A stretch of 64,000 bases of DNA from Candidatus Pantoea varia (GTDB taxonomy: Bacteria > Pseudomonadota > Gammaproteobacteria > Enterobacterales > Enterobacteriaceae): positions 124,001 through 188,000 of the forward strand of contig NZ_FOVG01000002.1 of NCBI RefSeq assembly GCF_900115075.1, read 5' to 3'. This document shows positions 15,811 through 26,978 of the stretch, one piece after another; the first letter of the stretch is position 1, and each line of letters starts with the position of its first letter. The position numbers and the translations under genes were made by a program. The notes beneath the pieces are model-generated. The model searched no databases. It was not told the origin of the DNA and saw only the letters and a program-made list of their open reading frames with translations.

Positions 15811-15873
15811 GTGACTCTCCTCTGGTATGCATGCCCGGTCATTCACCGGGCAATGACCTGACTCCAGTGTTGT

Positions 15874-17574
15874 TTACGGGGTAAGTTTCTGCAAATGCGC
15901 CCGGAAGTCGGCGGCATTGAGAAACCCGGTGATGCGCGATCCGGGGATTTCATGTCCCTGCGCATCAAAAAACAAAATCGTTGGTAAGCCCAGCACCTGA
16001 AGATGCTGCAACAGCGCGTTGTCGCTGGCGCTGCTGGCGGTGACGTCAGCCTGTAGCAGCTGTACCTTGCTCAGGCTATCGCGCACGGCGCTATCTCTAA
16101 AGGTATATTTTTCAAACTCTTTGCAGGCAACGCACCAGTCAGCGTAAAGATCGACCATGGTGATGCGGCCGCGAGCCTGCTGCAGCGCGCTATCGAGTTG
16201 CTGTGGCGTCTGGAGGCTCTGGAACGGCAACGGGGCCAACGCATGCTGTTCGGCCGGGCCGCCAAAGGCCCAGTCCTGCAAGGGACGCGCGCTGATCAAC
16301 GCTGCGGCCAGCATGATAATCTGCACCATGCGCCACCTGCCGCTGCTGGTGCGCAGGCTGACGCTGAACGCCCAGCCAAAGAACGCCACGCCGAGCAGGC
16401 TCCAGAGCCGCAATCCCCATGCGTCGCCCAGCACCCGCTCCAGCAGGAACACCGGCAGCGCCAGGATGACAAAACCAAAGCCCTCTTTGACGGTTTGCAT
16501 CCACGGCCCGCTTTTTGGCAGCAGCCGGTTACCAAACAGCGTCACGGCGATCAGCGGTAAGCCCATGCCGACCGCATAAAGCCACAGCGTCCCGGCACCG
16601 GCCCACAGATTTCCGCTCTGCGCGATGTAGAGCAGAATGGCGCTGAGCGGGGCTGTAGTACAGGGCGAGCAGATCAAACCTGCCAGCGCGCCCATCAGGA
16701 AGACGCCGGGCAGCGATCCCCCCTGCTGGCGATTGCTCCAGAGAGTCAGACGGGTTTGCAGGCTGGAGGGCAGTTGCAGCGTAAACAGGCCGAACATCGA
16801 CAGAGCCAGCACGATAAACAGCACGGAGAGCGTCAACAGCACGTATGGGTGCTGCAACGCGGCCTGGAAGCGCAGGCCCGCTGCCGCGACCACTATCCCC
16901 AATAGCGTGTAGGTCAGCGCCATTCCCTGGACATAGACCATGGCCAGCGCAAACAGCCGTCCTGCTGAATAGTGGCGATTGCCGCCCAGGATAATGCCGG
17001 AGATCAGCGGATACATTGGCAGCACGCAGGGTGTAAATGCCACACCGATGCCGATCAGCAGTGCCCAAAGCGGAGAAAAGGGCAGCGGGCTGGCGGGCGC
17101 GGGCTGAGCACTAACCTGCGCTGGCGCGCTGCTGGCGGCTACCGCGCTCACCGGTACGCTGCGCGTCTCCGGCGGATAACAGAATCCGGCAGCAGCACAG
17201 CCCTGATAAGTGACGCTGAGCGTGGCACCACTGGCCGCCTGTTGCAGCGTTACCGGCAGCGTCAGGTCCTGCGGATAGATCTCACTTTTGCCAAAGAATT
17301 CATCCTCATGCGGCTGACCGGCGGGCAGCGTCAGCGGCGCGATCGTCGCATTCTGCGGTGTGATGTGGATCTGCTGGCGGTAGAGGTAATAACCCGATTT
17401 CACTTTCCAGTGCAGGTTGAGCTGCGCGCCCTGCTGGTCGAAGTCAAACGTAAACGCCTGATCGACCGGCACAAAGCGGCTGGTCGCCGGGTTTGAAAAG
17501 AGTGATGCGTGCGCCTGCAGGCAGATAAACAGCGTCAGCAGGAGCGTAATTAAGCGAGAGATGCGTGCAGCCAT
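15874..17574 (-). CDS. dsbD: Thiol:disulfide interchange protein DsbD
   Basis: 566 residues (E. coli 565). It passes electrons from cytosolic thioredoxin to periplasmic DsbC, DsbG and CcmG. Parts in order: signal peptide; the periplasmic alpha domain with Cys in [13 protein letters not shown]; eight transmembrane segments with the Cys of [11 protein letters not shown] and of [11 protein letters not shown]; and the thioredoxin-like gamma domain with the CVAC pair (Cys 481 and 484, precursor numbering). All six redox Cys are present. The start overlaps the cutA end by 25 bases, so the two are probably translated from one message. Confidence 0.97.
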   Translation of the reverse strand: MAARISRLITLLLTLFICLQAHASLFSNPATSRFVPVDQAFTFDFDQQGAQLNLHWKVKSGYYLYRQQIHITPQNATIAPLTLPAGQPHEDEFFGKSEIYPQDLTLPVTLQQAASGATLSVTYQGCAAAGFCYPPETRSVPVSAVAASSAPAQVSAQPAPASPLPFSPLWALLIGIGVAFTPCVLPMYPLISGIILGGNRHYSAGRLFALAMVYVQGMALTYTLLGIVVAAAGLRFQAALQHPYVLLTLSVLFIVLALSMFGLFTLQLPSSLQTRLTLWSNRQQGGSLPGVFLMGALAGLICSPCTTAPLSAILLYIAQSGNLWAGAGTLWLYAVGMGLPLIAVTLFGNRLLPKSGPWMQTVKEGFGFVILALPVFLLERVLGDAWGLRLWSLLGVAFFGWAFSVSLRTSSGRWRMVQIIMLAAALISARPLQDWAFGGPAEQHALAPLPFQSLQTPQQLDSALQQARGRITMVDLYADWCVACKEFEKYTFRDSAVRDSLSKVQLLQADVTASSASDNALLQHLQVLGLPTILFFDAQGHEIPGSRITGFLNAADFRAHLQKLTP

Positions 17575-17864
17575 GACAAGTATTCACTGTCTCCATATTG
17601 AACCGGCAGCGCCAGCAGTTCGGGTACGTCGTAAGGGTGTGCTTCTTTGAGCAGATCACACAGCGCCTGCTGATGATCGCTGTCGCACTTCAGCAGCATC
17701 TGAACTTCGCTGCTCTGCTCCATTTTGCCCTGCCAGAGATACCAGGAGGTGGCGCCCGGCAGCATTGTCACGCAGGCCGCCAGTCTGGCTTCCAGCGCTA
17801 AGCCAGCAAGGTGCTCTGCCGTGGTCTGATCGGGTGTAGTGCAAAGGATAACGACTGCATTCAT
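17550..17864 (-). CDS. cutA: Divalent-cation tolerance protein CutA
   Basis: 104 residues with the CutA1 trimer fold: N-terminal strand VVILCTTPD, the conserved [20 protein letters not shown] segment, [11 protein letters not shown], and the signature [13 protein letters not shown], followed by YLSWLHASL. Known role: copper/divalent-cation tolerance, mechanism still unclear. It is upstream of and overlaps dsbD, as in E. coli. Confidence 0.95.
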   Translation of the reverse strand: MNAVVILCTTPDQTTAEHLAGLALEARLAACVTMLPGATSWYLWQGKMEQSSEVQMLLKCDSDHQQALCDLLKEAHPYDVPELLALPVQYGDSEYLSWLHASLA

Positions 17865-17928
17865 CCTGTGACTCCTGTTTTAAAGAGCGCCGATGATAGC
17901 ACGCTCCATCAGTAACACGATGACGGTG

Positions 17929-19230
17929 CTATAACAGCAATCCGCCAAAGACAAAGCCAGAGAGCACCGACAGCGCAATGGCGATCACCCCGGGAATAAT
18001 AAAGGCGTGGTTAAAGACAAACTTGCCAATACGGGTTGAGCCGGTGTCATCCATCTCAACGGCGGCCAGAAGGGTCGGGTAGGTCGGCAGCACAAACAGC
18101 GCCGAAACGGCCGCGAAAGAAGCGATGGCAGTCAGCGGGGTAACGCCCAGCAGCAGCGCGGCGGGCATCAGTGCCTTAGTGGTAGCGGCCTGCGAATAGA
18201 GCAGCATTGAGGCGAAGAACAGCACCAGCGCCAGCATCCACGGATAGGTTTTCAGCGTATCGCCCGCCAGCATCTGAATATCCGCCAGATGCGCTTTCAC
18301 AAAGGTATCACCCAGCCAGGCGACGCCCATCACGCAGATACAGGCGCTCATACCGGATTTAAAAGTGCTGGCACTGAGGATTTCGCTGGTGTCGAGTTTA
18401 CAGGTCAGGCTGATCAGCGTGGCGATGGTCAGCATAAACACCACAATCGCTTCATTGCGTGGCAGCGGCGGATTGACGATCAGCCCGACGCTGGCGCTGG
18501 TCGCTGTGGCATAGAGCACAACAGCCACAATACCTGTCAGAAACAGCAGCACCGACTTTTTCGCGCCCGGTTTTGCCTGGAAGACGCTGGCGCCGCGCAG
18601 CGTGACTTCACCTTTGGCGAGGCGAGCCTGATAGACCTCATCATCTTTCAACTCTTTGCCTAAGAAGTTGGTCACCAGTGCCGCCAGGAAGAGACCCACC
18701 ATGGTTGAGGGGATAGCAATCGTCAGCAGCGTAATATAGCTAACGCCGCGCGGTTCAAGCAGGGTGGCGAAGAAGACCACCGCGGCTGAAATCGGTGAAG
18801 CGGTAATCGCAATCTGTGAAGCCACCACCGCAATCGACAGCGGCCGGGAAGGGCGGACGCCTTGCTCCTTCGCCACTTCCGCAATCACCGGCAGTGTTGA
18901 GAAGGCGGTGTGTCCGGTACCGGCCAGCAGCGTCATCAGGTAGGTGACCAGCGGGGCCAGCAGCGTGACATGGCGCGGATGACGGCGCAGCAGACGTTCC
19001 GCCAGACTCACCAGATAATCCATGCCGCCCGCCACCTGCATGGCGGCTATCGCGGCGATTACCGCCATGATGATTTCAATCACATCGAATGGGATAGCGC
19101 CTGGCGCCATGCCAAATCCCAGCGTCAGCACCAGTACGCCCATTCCGCCTGCGAACCCGATACCAATACCGCCAAGACGTGCGCCCAACCAGATCGCCAT
19201 CAAGACGATAAGCAGCTCAACCACAAACAT
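17929..19230 (-). CDS. dcuA: Anaerobic C4-dicarboxylate transporter DcuA
   Basis: 433 residues, the E. coli DcuA length, with about ten to twelve hydrophobic segments. Family sequences: GARLGGIGIGFAGGMGVLVL, FDVIEIIMAVIAAIAAMQVAGG, AGTGHTAFSTLPVIAEVAKEQG, ITASPISAAVVFF, and FAAVSALFVLPTYPTLLAAV. Role: inner-membrane exchange of fumarate, succinate, aspartate and malate. It lies downstream of aspA on the same strand, separated by the aspA terminator, the same pairing as in E. coli: aspartate is imported and deaminated to fumarate. Confidence 0.93.
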   Translation of the reverse strand: MFVVELLIVLMAIWLGARLGGIGIGFAGGMGVLVLTLGFGMAPGAIPFDVIEIIMAVIAAIAAMQVAGGMDYLVSLAERLLRRHPRHVTLLAPLVTYLMTLLAGTGHTAFSTLPVIAEVAKEQGVRPSRPLSIAVVASQIAITASPISAAVVFFATLLEPRGVSYITLLTIAIPSTMVGLFLAALVTNFLGKELKDDEVYQARLAKGEVTLRGASVFQAKPGAKKSVLLFLTGIVAVVLYATATSASVGLIVNPPLPRNEAIVVFMLTIATLISLTCKLDTSEILSASTFKSGMSACICVMGVAWLGDTFVKAHLADIQMLAGDTLKTYPWMLALVLFFASMLLYSQAATTKALMPAALLLGVTPLTAIASFAAVSALFVLPTYPTLLAAVEMDDTGSTRIGKFVFNHAFIIPGVIAIALSVLSGFVFGGLLL

Positions 19231-19278
19231 GAATCACTCCTGAAAATTAAACCGGTAAAACCTGGGTGTGCTGTTTAA

Positions 19279-19317
19279 CAAAAAAAAAGGCACACCGTGT
19301 TGATCGCGGTGTGCCTT
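19279..19317 (-). terminator. Rho-independent terminator of aspA
   Basis: An 11-bp stem (AAGGCACACCG/CGGTGTGCCTT) with a 9-base loop and a U tract on the minus strand, 24 bases past the aspA stop. It should limit read-through into dcuA. Confidence 0.9.
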
Positions 19318-19341
19318 TAGTTAACCAGCGTCGGTTAAGCC

Positions 19342-20778
19342 TTATTGTTCGTTTTCATCGGTATAACGTTTGGCTTTATATACCGGGTACATCAGGTTCT
19401 GCACCGAAAAGATATCGTCCAGCTCACTTTCCGTCAGCAGGCCGCGCTCCAGCACAACCTCACGCACGCTTTTACCGGTTTCCGCACAGATTTTGCCGAC
19501 GATGTCGCCGTTATGGTGGCCGATATAAGGGTTGAGGTAAGTCACGATACCAATCGAGTTGAAGACGTAGGCTTCGCACACCGCACGGTTAGCGGTAATA
19601 CCGTTGACGCACTTCTCCAGCAGGTTGTAGCAGGCGTTAGTCAGGATGCTGATCGATTCAAACAGCGCCTGGCCAATCACCGGCTCCATCACGTTGAGCT
19701 GTAACTGACCCGCTTCAGAGGCCATCGTTACGGTGATGTCGTTGCCAATCACTTTGAAGCAGACCTGGTTGACTACTTCCGGCACCACCGGGTTGACCTT
19801 GGCCGGCATGATAGAGGAACCCGCCTGCAGCTCTGGCAGGTTGATTTCATTCAGGCCGGAGCGTGGACCGGAGGAGAGCAGGCGCAGGTCGTTACAGATT
19901 TTAGAGAGTTTCACCGCCAGACGTTTCAGCGATGAATGGACCATCACATAGGCACCACAGTCGGAGGTCGCTTCAATCAGATCTTCCGCTGGCACCACCG
20001 GCAGGTTGCTGACTTCCGCCAGGCGCTGTACCGCCAGATGCTGATAGCCTTCCGGCGTATTGAGGCGGGTGCCGATAGCGGTCGCGCCCAGGTTCACTTC
20101 CAGCAGCAGTTCAGCGGTGCGCAGAATGCTTTTGGTCTCTTCGTTCAGCAGTACGCTGAAGGCGTGAAACTCCTGCCCGAGGGTCATGGGCACGGCATCC
20201 TGCAGCTGGGTACGGCCCATTTTCAGGATGGTCTGGAATTCATCAGCTTTGTGCTGGAAGCCTTCGGCCAGCTGGCTGATACCATCAAGCAGCTTCAGCA
20301 GCGAACTGTAAACCGCGATGCGGAAACCGGTCGGGTAGGCGTCATTGGTAGACTGGCATTTGTTCACATGATCGTTGGGGTTGAGGTACTGATATTCCCC
20401 TTTCTGGTGGCCCATCAGCTCCAGGCCGATGTTCGCCAGCACCTCATTGGTGTTCATGTTGACCGAGGTACCGGCACCGCCCTGATAGACATCCACGGGG
20501 AACTGGTCCATACAGCGACCCTTGTTCAGCACTTCGTCGCAGGCCTTAATGATGGTATCGGCAATGTTGCGCGGAATGGTCTGCAGCTCTTTGTTGGCCA
20601 TCGCCGCCGCTTTTTTTACCATCACCATACCGCGGACAAATTCAGGTATGTCACTGATTTTGCTGTTGCTGATATAAAAATTTTCAATCGCACGCAGAGT
20701 ATGGACGCCATAATAGGCATCCGCCGGAACTTCGCGCATACCTAACAGGTCTTCTTCGATACGAATGTTGTTCGCCAT
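19342..20778 (-). CDS. aspA: Aspartate ammonia-lyase
   Basis: 478 residues, identical in length to E. coli AspA. It converts L-aspartate to fumarate and ammonia. Seen: [14 protein letters not shown], the segment [34 protein letters not shown], and the fumarase/aspartase signature [11 protein letters not shown] with the catalytic Ser on the flexible loop. The frame extends upstream to 20922, but the ATG at 20778 has AAGAAGG at good spacing and matches the E. coli N-terminus ([13 protein letters not shown]). Catabolite and anaerobic control are known for E. coli aspA; a CRP-like site lies upstream here. Confidence 0.97.
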   Translation of the reverse strand: MANNIRIEEDLLGMREVPADAYYGVHTLRAIENFYISNSKISDIPEFVRGMVMVKKAAAMANKELQTIPRNIADTIIKACDEVLNKGRCMDQFPVDVYQGGAGTSVNMNTNEVLANIGLELMGHQKGEYQYLNPNDHVNKCQSTNDAYPTGFRIAVYSSLLKLLDGISQLAEGFQHKADEFQTILKMGRTQLQDAVPMTLGQEFHAFSVLLNEETKSILRTAELLLEVNLGATAIGTRLNTPEGYQHLAVQRLAEVSNLPVVPAEDLIEATSDCGAYVMVHSSLKRLAVKLSKICNDLRLLSSGPRSGLNEINLPELQAGSSIMPAKVNPVVPEVVNQVCFKVIGNDITVTMASEAGQLQLNVMEPVIGQALFESISILTNACYNLLEKCVNGITANRAVCEAYVFNSIGIVTYLNPYIGHHNGDIVGKICAETGKSVREVVLERGLLTESELDDIFSVQNLMYPVYKAKRYTDENEQ

Positions 20779-20948
20779 GATAACCTTCTTGTTGTTGCCG
20801 CTAACCATCACAAAGGATGTGTTTATTTTGTCGTGGTGTACCCGTGCCGACATATTATCCGTCTTCAAAGGGGCGTGTGCGATCATATTCTGATGCATAA
20901 GAAAAGCACGCATGCAGATCACTTAATGCTGCAGTATGGTTAACGATA

Positions 20949-20964
20949 TGTGAAGTTGGTTACA
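20949..20964. promoter_or_regulatory. CRP-like site between aspA and fxsA
   Basis: TGTGA-N6-TTACA, one mismatch from the symmetric CRP consensus TGTGA-N6-TCACA, lies 170 bases upstream of the aspA start and about 143 bases before fxsA. CRP activation of aspA is known in E. coli; use of this particular site is inferred. Confidence 0.4.
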
Positions 20965-21106
20965 AAATTAACCCCGCAGGATAAATTTGACACGATCGGT
21001 TGAAAATGGCGGCGCGGGCGCCCATCTCTTTTCTTATCATCCACAGGATGAACGCTTTCTGCTGACCGGCACGCTGCCGTTCAGCTCCTACTTACAGGAG
21101 AGTACG

Positions 21107-21568
21107 GTGCGCTGGATACCGTTATTAGTCTTTTTTGTTCTGGCCTGGATCGAGATTTCACTCTTCATTCAGGTGGCACACGTCATGGGCGTGCTGCTGA
21201 CTATGCTGCTGGTGGTCTTCACCTCGTGCATCGGCGTCTCGCTGGTCAAAAATCAGGGCATGAAGAATTTTATGCTGATGCAGGAGAAGCTGGCGCGTAA
21301 CGAAAGCCCGGCCAATGAGATGATCAAAAGTGTTTCGCTGATCATCGCGGGCTTCCTGCTGTTGTTGCCTGGCTTCTTCACTGATCTGCTGGGTCTGTTG
21401 CTGTTGCTGCCTCCGGTGCAGAAGCATCTGACGCTGAAACTGATGCCCCATCTGCGCGTCTGGCGCGGACCGGGTGCCGGCCCTGACAGCGGCTATACCA
21501 TGGATGGTGAGTTCGAGCGTAAAAACACAGATCGTCTTGAGAACCATGACGATCACAAGGATCGTTAA
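21107..21568 (+). CDS. fxsA: Membrane protein FxsA
   Basis: 153 residues with four hydrophobic segments. Characteristic sequences: IEISLFIQVAHVMGVLLTMLLV, GVSLVKNQGMKNFMLMQ, EMIKSVSLIIAGFLLLLPGFFTD and LLPPVQKHLTLKLMPHLR; a charged tail follows. In E. coli, overproduced FxsA relieves exclusion of phage T7 from F-plasmid cells; its normal role is unknown. The GTG at 21107 is chosen for the AGGAGAG ahead of it and for agreement with the E. coli start (RW-P-). It is transcribed away from aspA. The yjeH gene that follows fxsA in E. coli is missing. Confidence 0.92.
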   Translation: MRWIPLLVFFVLAWIEISLFIQVAHVMGVLLTMLLVVFTSCIGVSLVKNQGMKNFMLMQEKLARNESPANEMIKSVSLIIAGFLLLLPGFFTDLLGLLLLLPPVQKHLTLKLMPHLRVWRGPGAGPDSGYTMDGEFERKNTDRLENHDDHKDR

Positions 21569-21586
21569 GCGCAGCCATAGCCTCTG

Positions 21587-21615
21587 AAAAACGCAACCCC
21601 CGGGTTGCGTTTTTT
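21587..21615 (+). terminator. Rho-independent terminator of fxsA
   Basis: Stem AAAACGCAACC/GGTTGCGTTTT with a short CCCCG-type loop and a U run, 18 bases after the fxsA stop. Confidence 0.85.
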
Positions 21616-21684
21616 ATTTGCCCCTTCATCTGTTTAAAAAGCCACCAGTTATCACATCAGGGTAAAAAATTTGTTGTCCGCCCC

Positions 21685-21713
21685 CTTGAAAGCGGGTGTC
21701 AGCGGCCCTATCT
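21685..21713 (+). promoter_or_regulatory. Sigma-32 heat-shock promoter of groESL
   Basis: CTTGAAA (21685-21691) and CCCTATCT (from 21706) are separated by 14 bases, fitting the sigma-32 pattern. The surroundings (CCCCCTTGAA upstream and CTCTCTGGTCAC downstream) are recognisably like the E. coli groE promoter. Heat-shock control is therefore very likely. Confidence 0.85.
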
Positions 21714-21797
21714 CTCTGGTCACGAGGCCGGAAGCCATGCAGACCGGTGATCAACCCCAAAACTGAATGATTGGACTTCTCAAAGGAGAGCTATCAA

Positions 21798-22091
21798 ATG
21801 AAAATTCGTCCATTGCACGATCGCGTCATCGTCAAGCGTAAAGAAGTTGAAGCTAAATCAGCTGGCGGCATCGTGCTGACCGGTTCTGCAGCCGGTAAAT
21901 CCACCCGTGGTGAAATTCTGGCTGTCGGCAATGGTCGCATCCTTGAGAGTGGCGACGTTAAGCCGCTGGACGTGAAGGTTGGTGACATCGTGATCTTCAG
22001 CGAAGGTTACGGCGCTAAAACCGAAAAAATCGACAACGAAGAGGTGCTTATCATCTCTGAGAGCGACATTCTGGCCGTTGTTGAAGCGTAA
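21798..22091 (+). CDS. groES: Co-chaperonin GroES
   Basis: 97 residues, as in E. coli. It forms the heptameric lid of the GroEL cage. Seen: [16 protein letters not shown], the mobile loop [15 protein letters not shown] that contacts GroEL, and the roof loop near ESGDVK. The start at 21798 follows AAAGGAGAGCTATCAA. It precedes groEL by 49 bases in the same transcript, under the sigma-32-type promoter. Confidence 0.98.
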   Translation: MKIRPLHDRVIVKRKEVEAKSAGGIVLTGSAAGKSTRGEILAVGNGRILESGDVKPLDVKVGDIVIFSEGYGAKTEKIDNEEVLIISESDILAVVEA

Positions 22092-22104
22092 TTTTTACGC
22101 GTAA

Positions 22105-23790
<1,686 letters not shown>

Positions 23791-23815
23791 TTGCCGTTGA
23801 CTGCTTAAGTCATCA

Positions 23816-23855
23816 AAGAACCCCCGATCGGAAACGGTCGGGGGTTCTTCTTTTT
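23816..23855 (+). terminator. Rho-independent terminator of groEL
   Basis: A long stem, AAGAACCCCCGATCG/CGGTCGGGGGTTCTT, with a GAAA tetraloop followed by a U-rich tail. Its core is repeated almost exactly at 24183-24205. Confidence 0.93.
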
Positions 23856-24005
23856 CAGCGTCTGAATGCTGGCAGCGGCAGGAAAATCCATTAAGTTTTT
23901 TTATGTTCTGCATCATGGTTTAGTCAGGGCGGGATGCTCTAACGTGGATCCCGGAGCGAAATAGTGCGCTCTGAAAGGGATAACAGCAGATTAAGGAAAA
24001 TAAAA

Positions 24006-24161
24006 ATGGACGATAAATGGGAATTTTATAAGGACGAAGCACACAAGTGGCGCTGGAGAAGAACGGCGTCAAACGGCAATATTACCGGCGCCGCCAGTCA
24101 GGGCTACGTTAACAAAGCCGATTGCATCGAAAATGCACGACGTAATGGCTACACCGGTTAA
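24006..24161 (+). CDS. Small DUF1508 protein
   Basis: 51 residues consisting of a single DUF1508 unit (YegP-like fold): WEFYKDEAHKWRWRRTASNG, then a second half ending ENARRNGYTG. The family has the pattern aromatic-E/K-x-FRFRLKAxNGxxI-S-Y, with Cys or Asn before a helix. E. coli YegP has two such units. The start at 24006 has AAGGAAA upstream. Function unknown. It stands alone between two nearly identical terminators, which suggests it was inserted between groEL and yjeI. Confidence 0.8.
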   Translation: MDDKWEFYKDEAHKWRWRRTASNGNITGAASQGYVNKADCIENARRNGYTG

Positions 24162-24182
24162 GGGCATCACGCTCTGACATCA

Positions 24183-24215
24183 CCCCCGATCGGAAACGGT
24201 CGGGGTTTTTCTTTT
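24183..24215 (+). terminator. Rho-independent terminator of the DUF1508 gene
   Basis: Stem CCCCCGATCG/CGGTCGGGG with GAAA loop and U5. Its 23-base core equals that of the groEL terminator. Confidence 0.9.
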
Positions 24216-24463
24216 GGGTGGGAAAATAGTATAAGTAAGGCGCAATCGTTCGTCTTTCCTCTTGATATGTCACGCTGTCTGCGGCTGCGCCGACTGATCG
24301 ACTGGCTTCATTTTATTCACCAGCATCGGCACGCTTGCCAGCCTGCAAGCGGCGTGAAATATTGAGACGATATAACGGGATAAGGGCAATGAATGTGCAG
24401 AAAGAAAAATCCTTTTTCTGCTACGCTGCCACCCGACTCTGATGATAATAAATGGGGATTACA

Positions 24464-24811
24464 ATGCGGATTAACCTCTTGCTCGGACTGACGGCTGGCG
24501 CGTTATTGCTAGCGGGCTGCAGCAGCTCTACGCAACTCTCTTCAGCAGGACAGCGCGTGACGTTTACCGATCAGCAGCCTGGCAATACCTGTCAGCTTCT
24601 GGGCAATATTACCGGCTCACAGAGCAACTGGCTGAGTGGTGCAGGTGGTGAAACCAGTGCACTGCGTGGCGCAGCCAATGACCTGCGCAATCGCGCAGCA
24701 GAGATGGGCGGTAACGTGATTTATGGTGCAACCAGTCCGACGCAGAATCTGTTGTCCGCGTTCGCGCCACTCGACAGCAAAATGACCGGCCAGGTCTATA
24801 AGTGCCCATAA
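24464..24811 (+). CDS. yjeI: DUF4156 lipoprotein YjeI
   Basis: 115 residues with a lipoprotein signal (LLGLTAGALLLAGC; lipobox LAGC). The mature part resembles E. coli YjeI: SSTQLSSAGQRV, NTCQLLGNITGSQSNWLSG, RGAANDLRNRAAEMGGNVIYG and GQVYKCP at the end. The start at 24464 is chosen because GGGGAT lies 6 bases upstream; an in-frame ATG at 24452 has no ribosome site. Role unknown. The 290 bases upstream hold no gene that I can see. Confidence 0.9.
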   Translation: MRINLLLGLTAGALLLAGCSSSTQLSSAGQRVTFTDQQPGNTCQLLGNITGSQSNWLSGAGGETSALRGAANDLRNRAAEMGGNVIYGATSPTQNLLSAFAPLDSKMTGQVYKCP

Positions 24812-24840
24812 TGTGAACCGGGCACCCTACCGTATTCAAT

Positions 24841-24866
24841 CGGCCAGCCTTGCGCTGGCCGTTTTT
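24841..24866 (+). terminator. Rho-independent terminator of yjeI
   Basis: Stem CGGCCAGC/GCTGGCCG with a 5-base loop and U5. It reaches the stop codon of the convergent epmB gene. Confidence 0.88.
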
Positions 24867-25893
24867 ATTCCTGACGTAACTGTAAATCTAACGGTGTTTT
24901 ACTCGGCTCTCCGCCAATTTCACGCGCCAGCTTTGGCACCAGATAGCCGGAGACCTGTGACAATAATGCGCGCACCAGCTGGCGTGCCTCATCATCTGAC
25001 ACAAAGAAATGTGCTGCGCCCTGCACCTTATCCAGCACGTGCAGATAGTAGGGCAGAATGCCGGCATCAAACAGCGCATTGCTCAGGGTGGCCAGCGTCA
25101 GCGCATTATCGTTGATGCCACGCAGCAGCACGCTCTGGTTCAGCAGGGTCACACCGGCACGCTTCAGGCTGATCATCGCCTCACGCAGCTCATCATCAAT
25201 CTCCTGCGCATGGTTGATGTGCGTCACCATCACCACCTGCAGACGTGTCTCGCTGAGCATCTGACAGAGCTGATCGGTGATGCGCGCCGGTATCACCACC
25301 GGCAAACGGCTGTGGATGCGCAGGCGTTTCAGATGCGGAATCTGTTCCAGCGCGGCGATCAGCCAGGCGAGTTCATGATCTTTCGCCATCAGAGGATCGC
25401 CGCCGGAAAAAATGATCTCATCCAGCTCGGGATGATCGGCGATATAGTCCAGAGCAGCCTGCCAGCTACGCTTGTTGCCGGGGTTATCCTGATAGGGGAA
25501 ATGACGGCGGAAGCAGTAGCGGCAGTTGACGGCGCAGCCACCTTTTACCAGCAATAAAGCCCGGTTTCGGTATTTATGCAGCAATCCAGGCACAACGTTG
25601 CTTTGTTCATCGAGCGGATCGGTGCTATAACCTGGCGCATCAGTGAATTCCTGGCGGCGGGTCAGTACCTGAAGCAGCAGAGGGTCGTGCGCATCGCCTT
25701 TTTTCATCCGGCGAATAAACGCATGCGGGACACGCAGGGCGAAAAGACGCCGCGCATCCGCACCTTCTGCCAGCTCAGTGTGCTGATCAAGGGCTAAAAT
25801 CCGCAGTAATTCATCAGGTTCAGTGACAACATCCGCAAGTTGCTGCAACCAATCTTCTCTGGAAGGTGTTTTTAGGGTTACAATGTGTGCCAT
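24865..25893 (-). CDS. epmB: EF-P lysine 2,3-aminomutase EpmB
   Basis: 342 residues, the E. coli length. A radical-SAM enzyme that makes (R)-beta-lysine for attachment to EF-P. The iron-sulfur/SAM motif C-x3-C-x2-C is seen as CAVNCRYCFRR, preceded by RALLLVKGG, with IIFSGGDPL and RIHSRLPVVIP as later family blocks and LLNQSVLLRGIND for lysine/PLP binding. It is divergent from efp with a 43-base gap; its partner epmA lies 1.1 kb beyond efp. Confidence 0.97.
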   Translation of the reverse strand: MAHIVTLKTPSREDWLQQLADVVTEPDELLRILALDQHTELAEGADARRLFALRVPHAFIRRMKKGDAHDPLLLQVLTRRQEFTDAPGYSTDPLDEQSNVVPGLLHKYRNRALLLVKGGCAVNCRYCFRRHFPYQDNPGNKRSWQAALDYIADHPELDEIIFSGGDPLMAKDHELAWLIAALEQIPHLKRLRIHSRLPVVIPARITDQLCQMLSETRLQVVMVTHINHAQEIDDELREAMISLKRAGVTLLNQSVLLRGINDNALTLATLSNALFDAGILPYYLHVLDKVQGAAHFFVSDDEARQLVRALLSQVSGYLVPKLAREIGGEPSKTPLDLQLRQE

Positions 25894-25936
25894 TTTTTTG
25901 GCTTAGTACCAGTGTCAATTTTCGTAGAGGGCCTTC

Positions 25937-26503
25937 ATGGCGACTTATTCTAGCAACGATTTCCGTCCCGGTCTTAAAATCATGTTCGAAGGCGAGCCAT
26001 ATGCCATCGAATCCAGTGAGTTCGTTAAACCGGGTAAAGGTCAGGCATTCGCACGCGTTAAAATGCGTCGCCTGCTGACGGGTTCTCGCGTTGAGAAAAC
26101 TTTTAAATCTACCGACTCCGCCGAAGGCGCAGACGTTGTAGATACCAACCTGAACTATCTGTACAACGACGGCGAGTTCTACCACTTCATGCACCCGGAA
26201 AGCTTTGAGCAGTTCCAGGTTGAAGAGAAGACGGTAAGCGATGCAGCGAAATGGCTGCAGGATAACGCTGAATGTATCGTTACGCTGTGGAACGGTCGCC
26301 CAATCGCCGTTCAGCCGCCGAACTTTATCGAAGCTGAAGTTATCGAAACCGATCCAGGCCTGAAAGGTGATACTGCGGGTACTGGCGGCAAGCCAGCCAA
26401 GCTGTCTACCGGCGCCGTGGTGAAAGTGCCATTGTTCGTGCAGGAGGGTGAAGTCGTCAAAGTTGACACCCGCTCTGGCGAATACGTGTCACGCGTGAAA
26501 TAA
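25937..26503 (+). CDS. efp: Translation elongation factor P
   Basis: 188 residues (E. coli 188). It rescues ribosomes stalled at polyproline. The modified Lys is present as K34 in KPGKGQAF, the residue that EpmA and EpmB beta-lysylate. Other blocks: [27 protein letters not shown] and the C-terminal GVKVPLF-like segment [19 protein letters not shown]. It is divergent from epmB, and epmA is nearby, so the whole pathway except the hydroxylase EpmC is local. Confidence 0.98.
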   Translation: MATYSSNDFRPGLKIMFEGEPYAIESSEFVKPGKGQAFARVKMRRLLTGSRVEKTFKSTDSAEGADVVDTNLNYLYNDGEFYHFMHPESFEQFQVEEKTVSDAAKWLQDNAECIVTLWNGRPIAVQPPNFIEAEVIETDPGLKGDTAGTGGKPAKLSTGAVVKVPLFVQEGEVVKVDTRSGEYVSRVK

Positions 26504-26510
26504 GATTCGC

Positions 26511-26537
26511 AGGCGCATCTTCTGGTGCGCCTTTTTC
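26511..26537 (+). terminator. Rho-independent terminator of efp
   Basis: Stem AGGCGCA/TGCGCCT, 8-base loop, U5 tail, directly after the efp stop. Confidence 0.88.
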
Positions 26538-26554
26538 TTGTCTGAGAGAAAAAA

Positions 26555-26686
26555 ATGATCAAGCTGGCAAAATTAATCGCGTTCGCGTTGCTGGTCTCTT
26601 CTGCGCTAAGCGCCTGCAACACATTCCACGGTTTTGGCGAAGATGTCTCTCACTTAGGGGGCGCCATTTCGCGTGCGGCAAAATGA
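26555..26686 (+). CDS. ecnA: Entericidin A (small lipoprotein)
   Basis: 43 residues: MIKLAKLIAFALLVSSALSA-C with lipobox LSAC, then NTFHGFGEDVSHLG. This is the entericidin pattern (Cys-Asn-Thr-x5-G-x-D-x3-G). It starts only 18 bases beyond the efp terminator; AGAGAAAAAA serves as ribosome site. In E. coli EcnA is described as the antidote to the bacteriolytic EcnB. The order efp-ecnA-ecnB is as in E. coli. Confidence 0.9.
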   Translation: MIKLAKLIAFALLVSSALSACNTFHGFGEDVSHLGGAISRAAK

Positions 26687-26788
26687 CCGTAACTGATTGT
26701 CCTTTTTAGAGTCCTGCCAGCAGCAACTGCCTGAAATCCGGCTATGCTTAAAGCGCTGTACTTTACATCCATCAAAAAGGACATTGTT

Positions 26789-26923
26789 ATGTTAAAGAAA
26801 AGTATTGCCGCAATCTTCTCTGTACTGGTGCTCTCTTCTCTGCTGACGGCGTGTAATACAACGCGTGGCGTAGGCGAAGATGTCGAAGCGGGTGGCCAGG
26901 CAATTCAGAACAGCACGAAGTAA
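26789..26923 (+). CDS. ecnB: Entericidin B (small lipoprotein)
   Basis: 44 residues: [22 protein letters not shown] with lipobox LTAC, then [20 protein letters not shown], the typical EcnB sequence. AAAAGGACATTGTT gives a good ribosome site. In E. coli, ecnB is induced by RpoS in stationary phase and promotes lysis. Between ecnA and ecnB lie about 100 bases that probably carry its own promoter. The sugE gene that follows in E. coli is absent. Confidence 0.93.
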   Translation: MLKKSIAAIFSVLVLSSLLTACNTTRGVGEDVEAGGQAIQNSTK

Positions 26924-26936
26924 CCTGTGATTCCAA

Positions 26937-26962
26937 CCGGTACGAAATGCTTTTCGTACCGG
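26937..26962 (+). terminator. Terminator hairpin after ecnB
   Basis: An 11-bp stem, CCGGTACGAAA/TTTCGTACCGG, with a short loop and a weak pyrimidine-rich tail. It may also serve the convergent blc gene. Confidence 0.7.
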
Positions 26963-26978
26963 CTTGTCTGCTTCTGCA

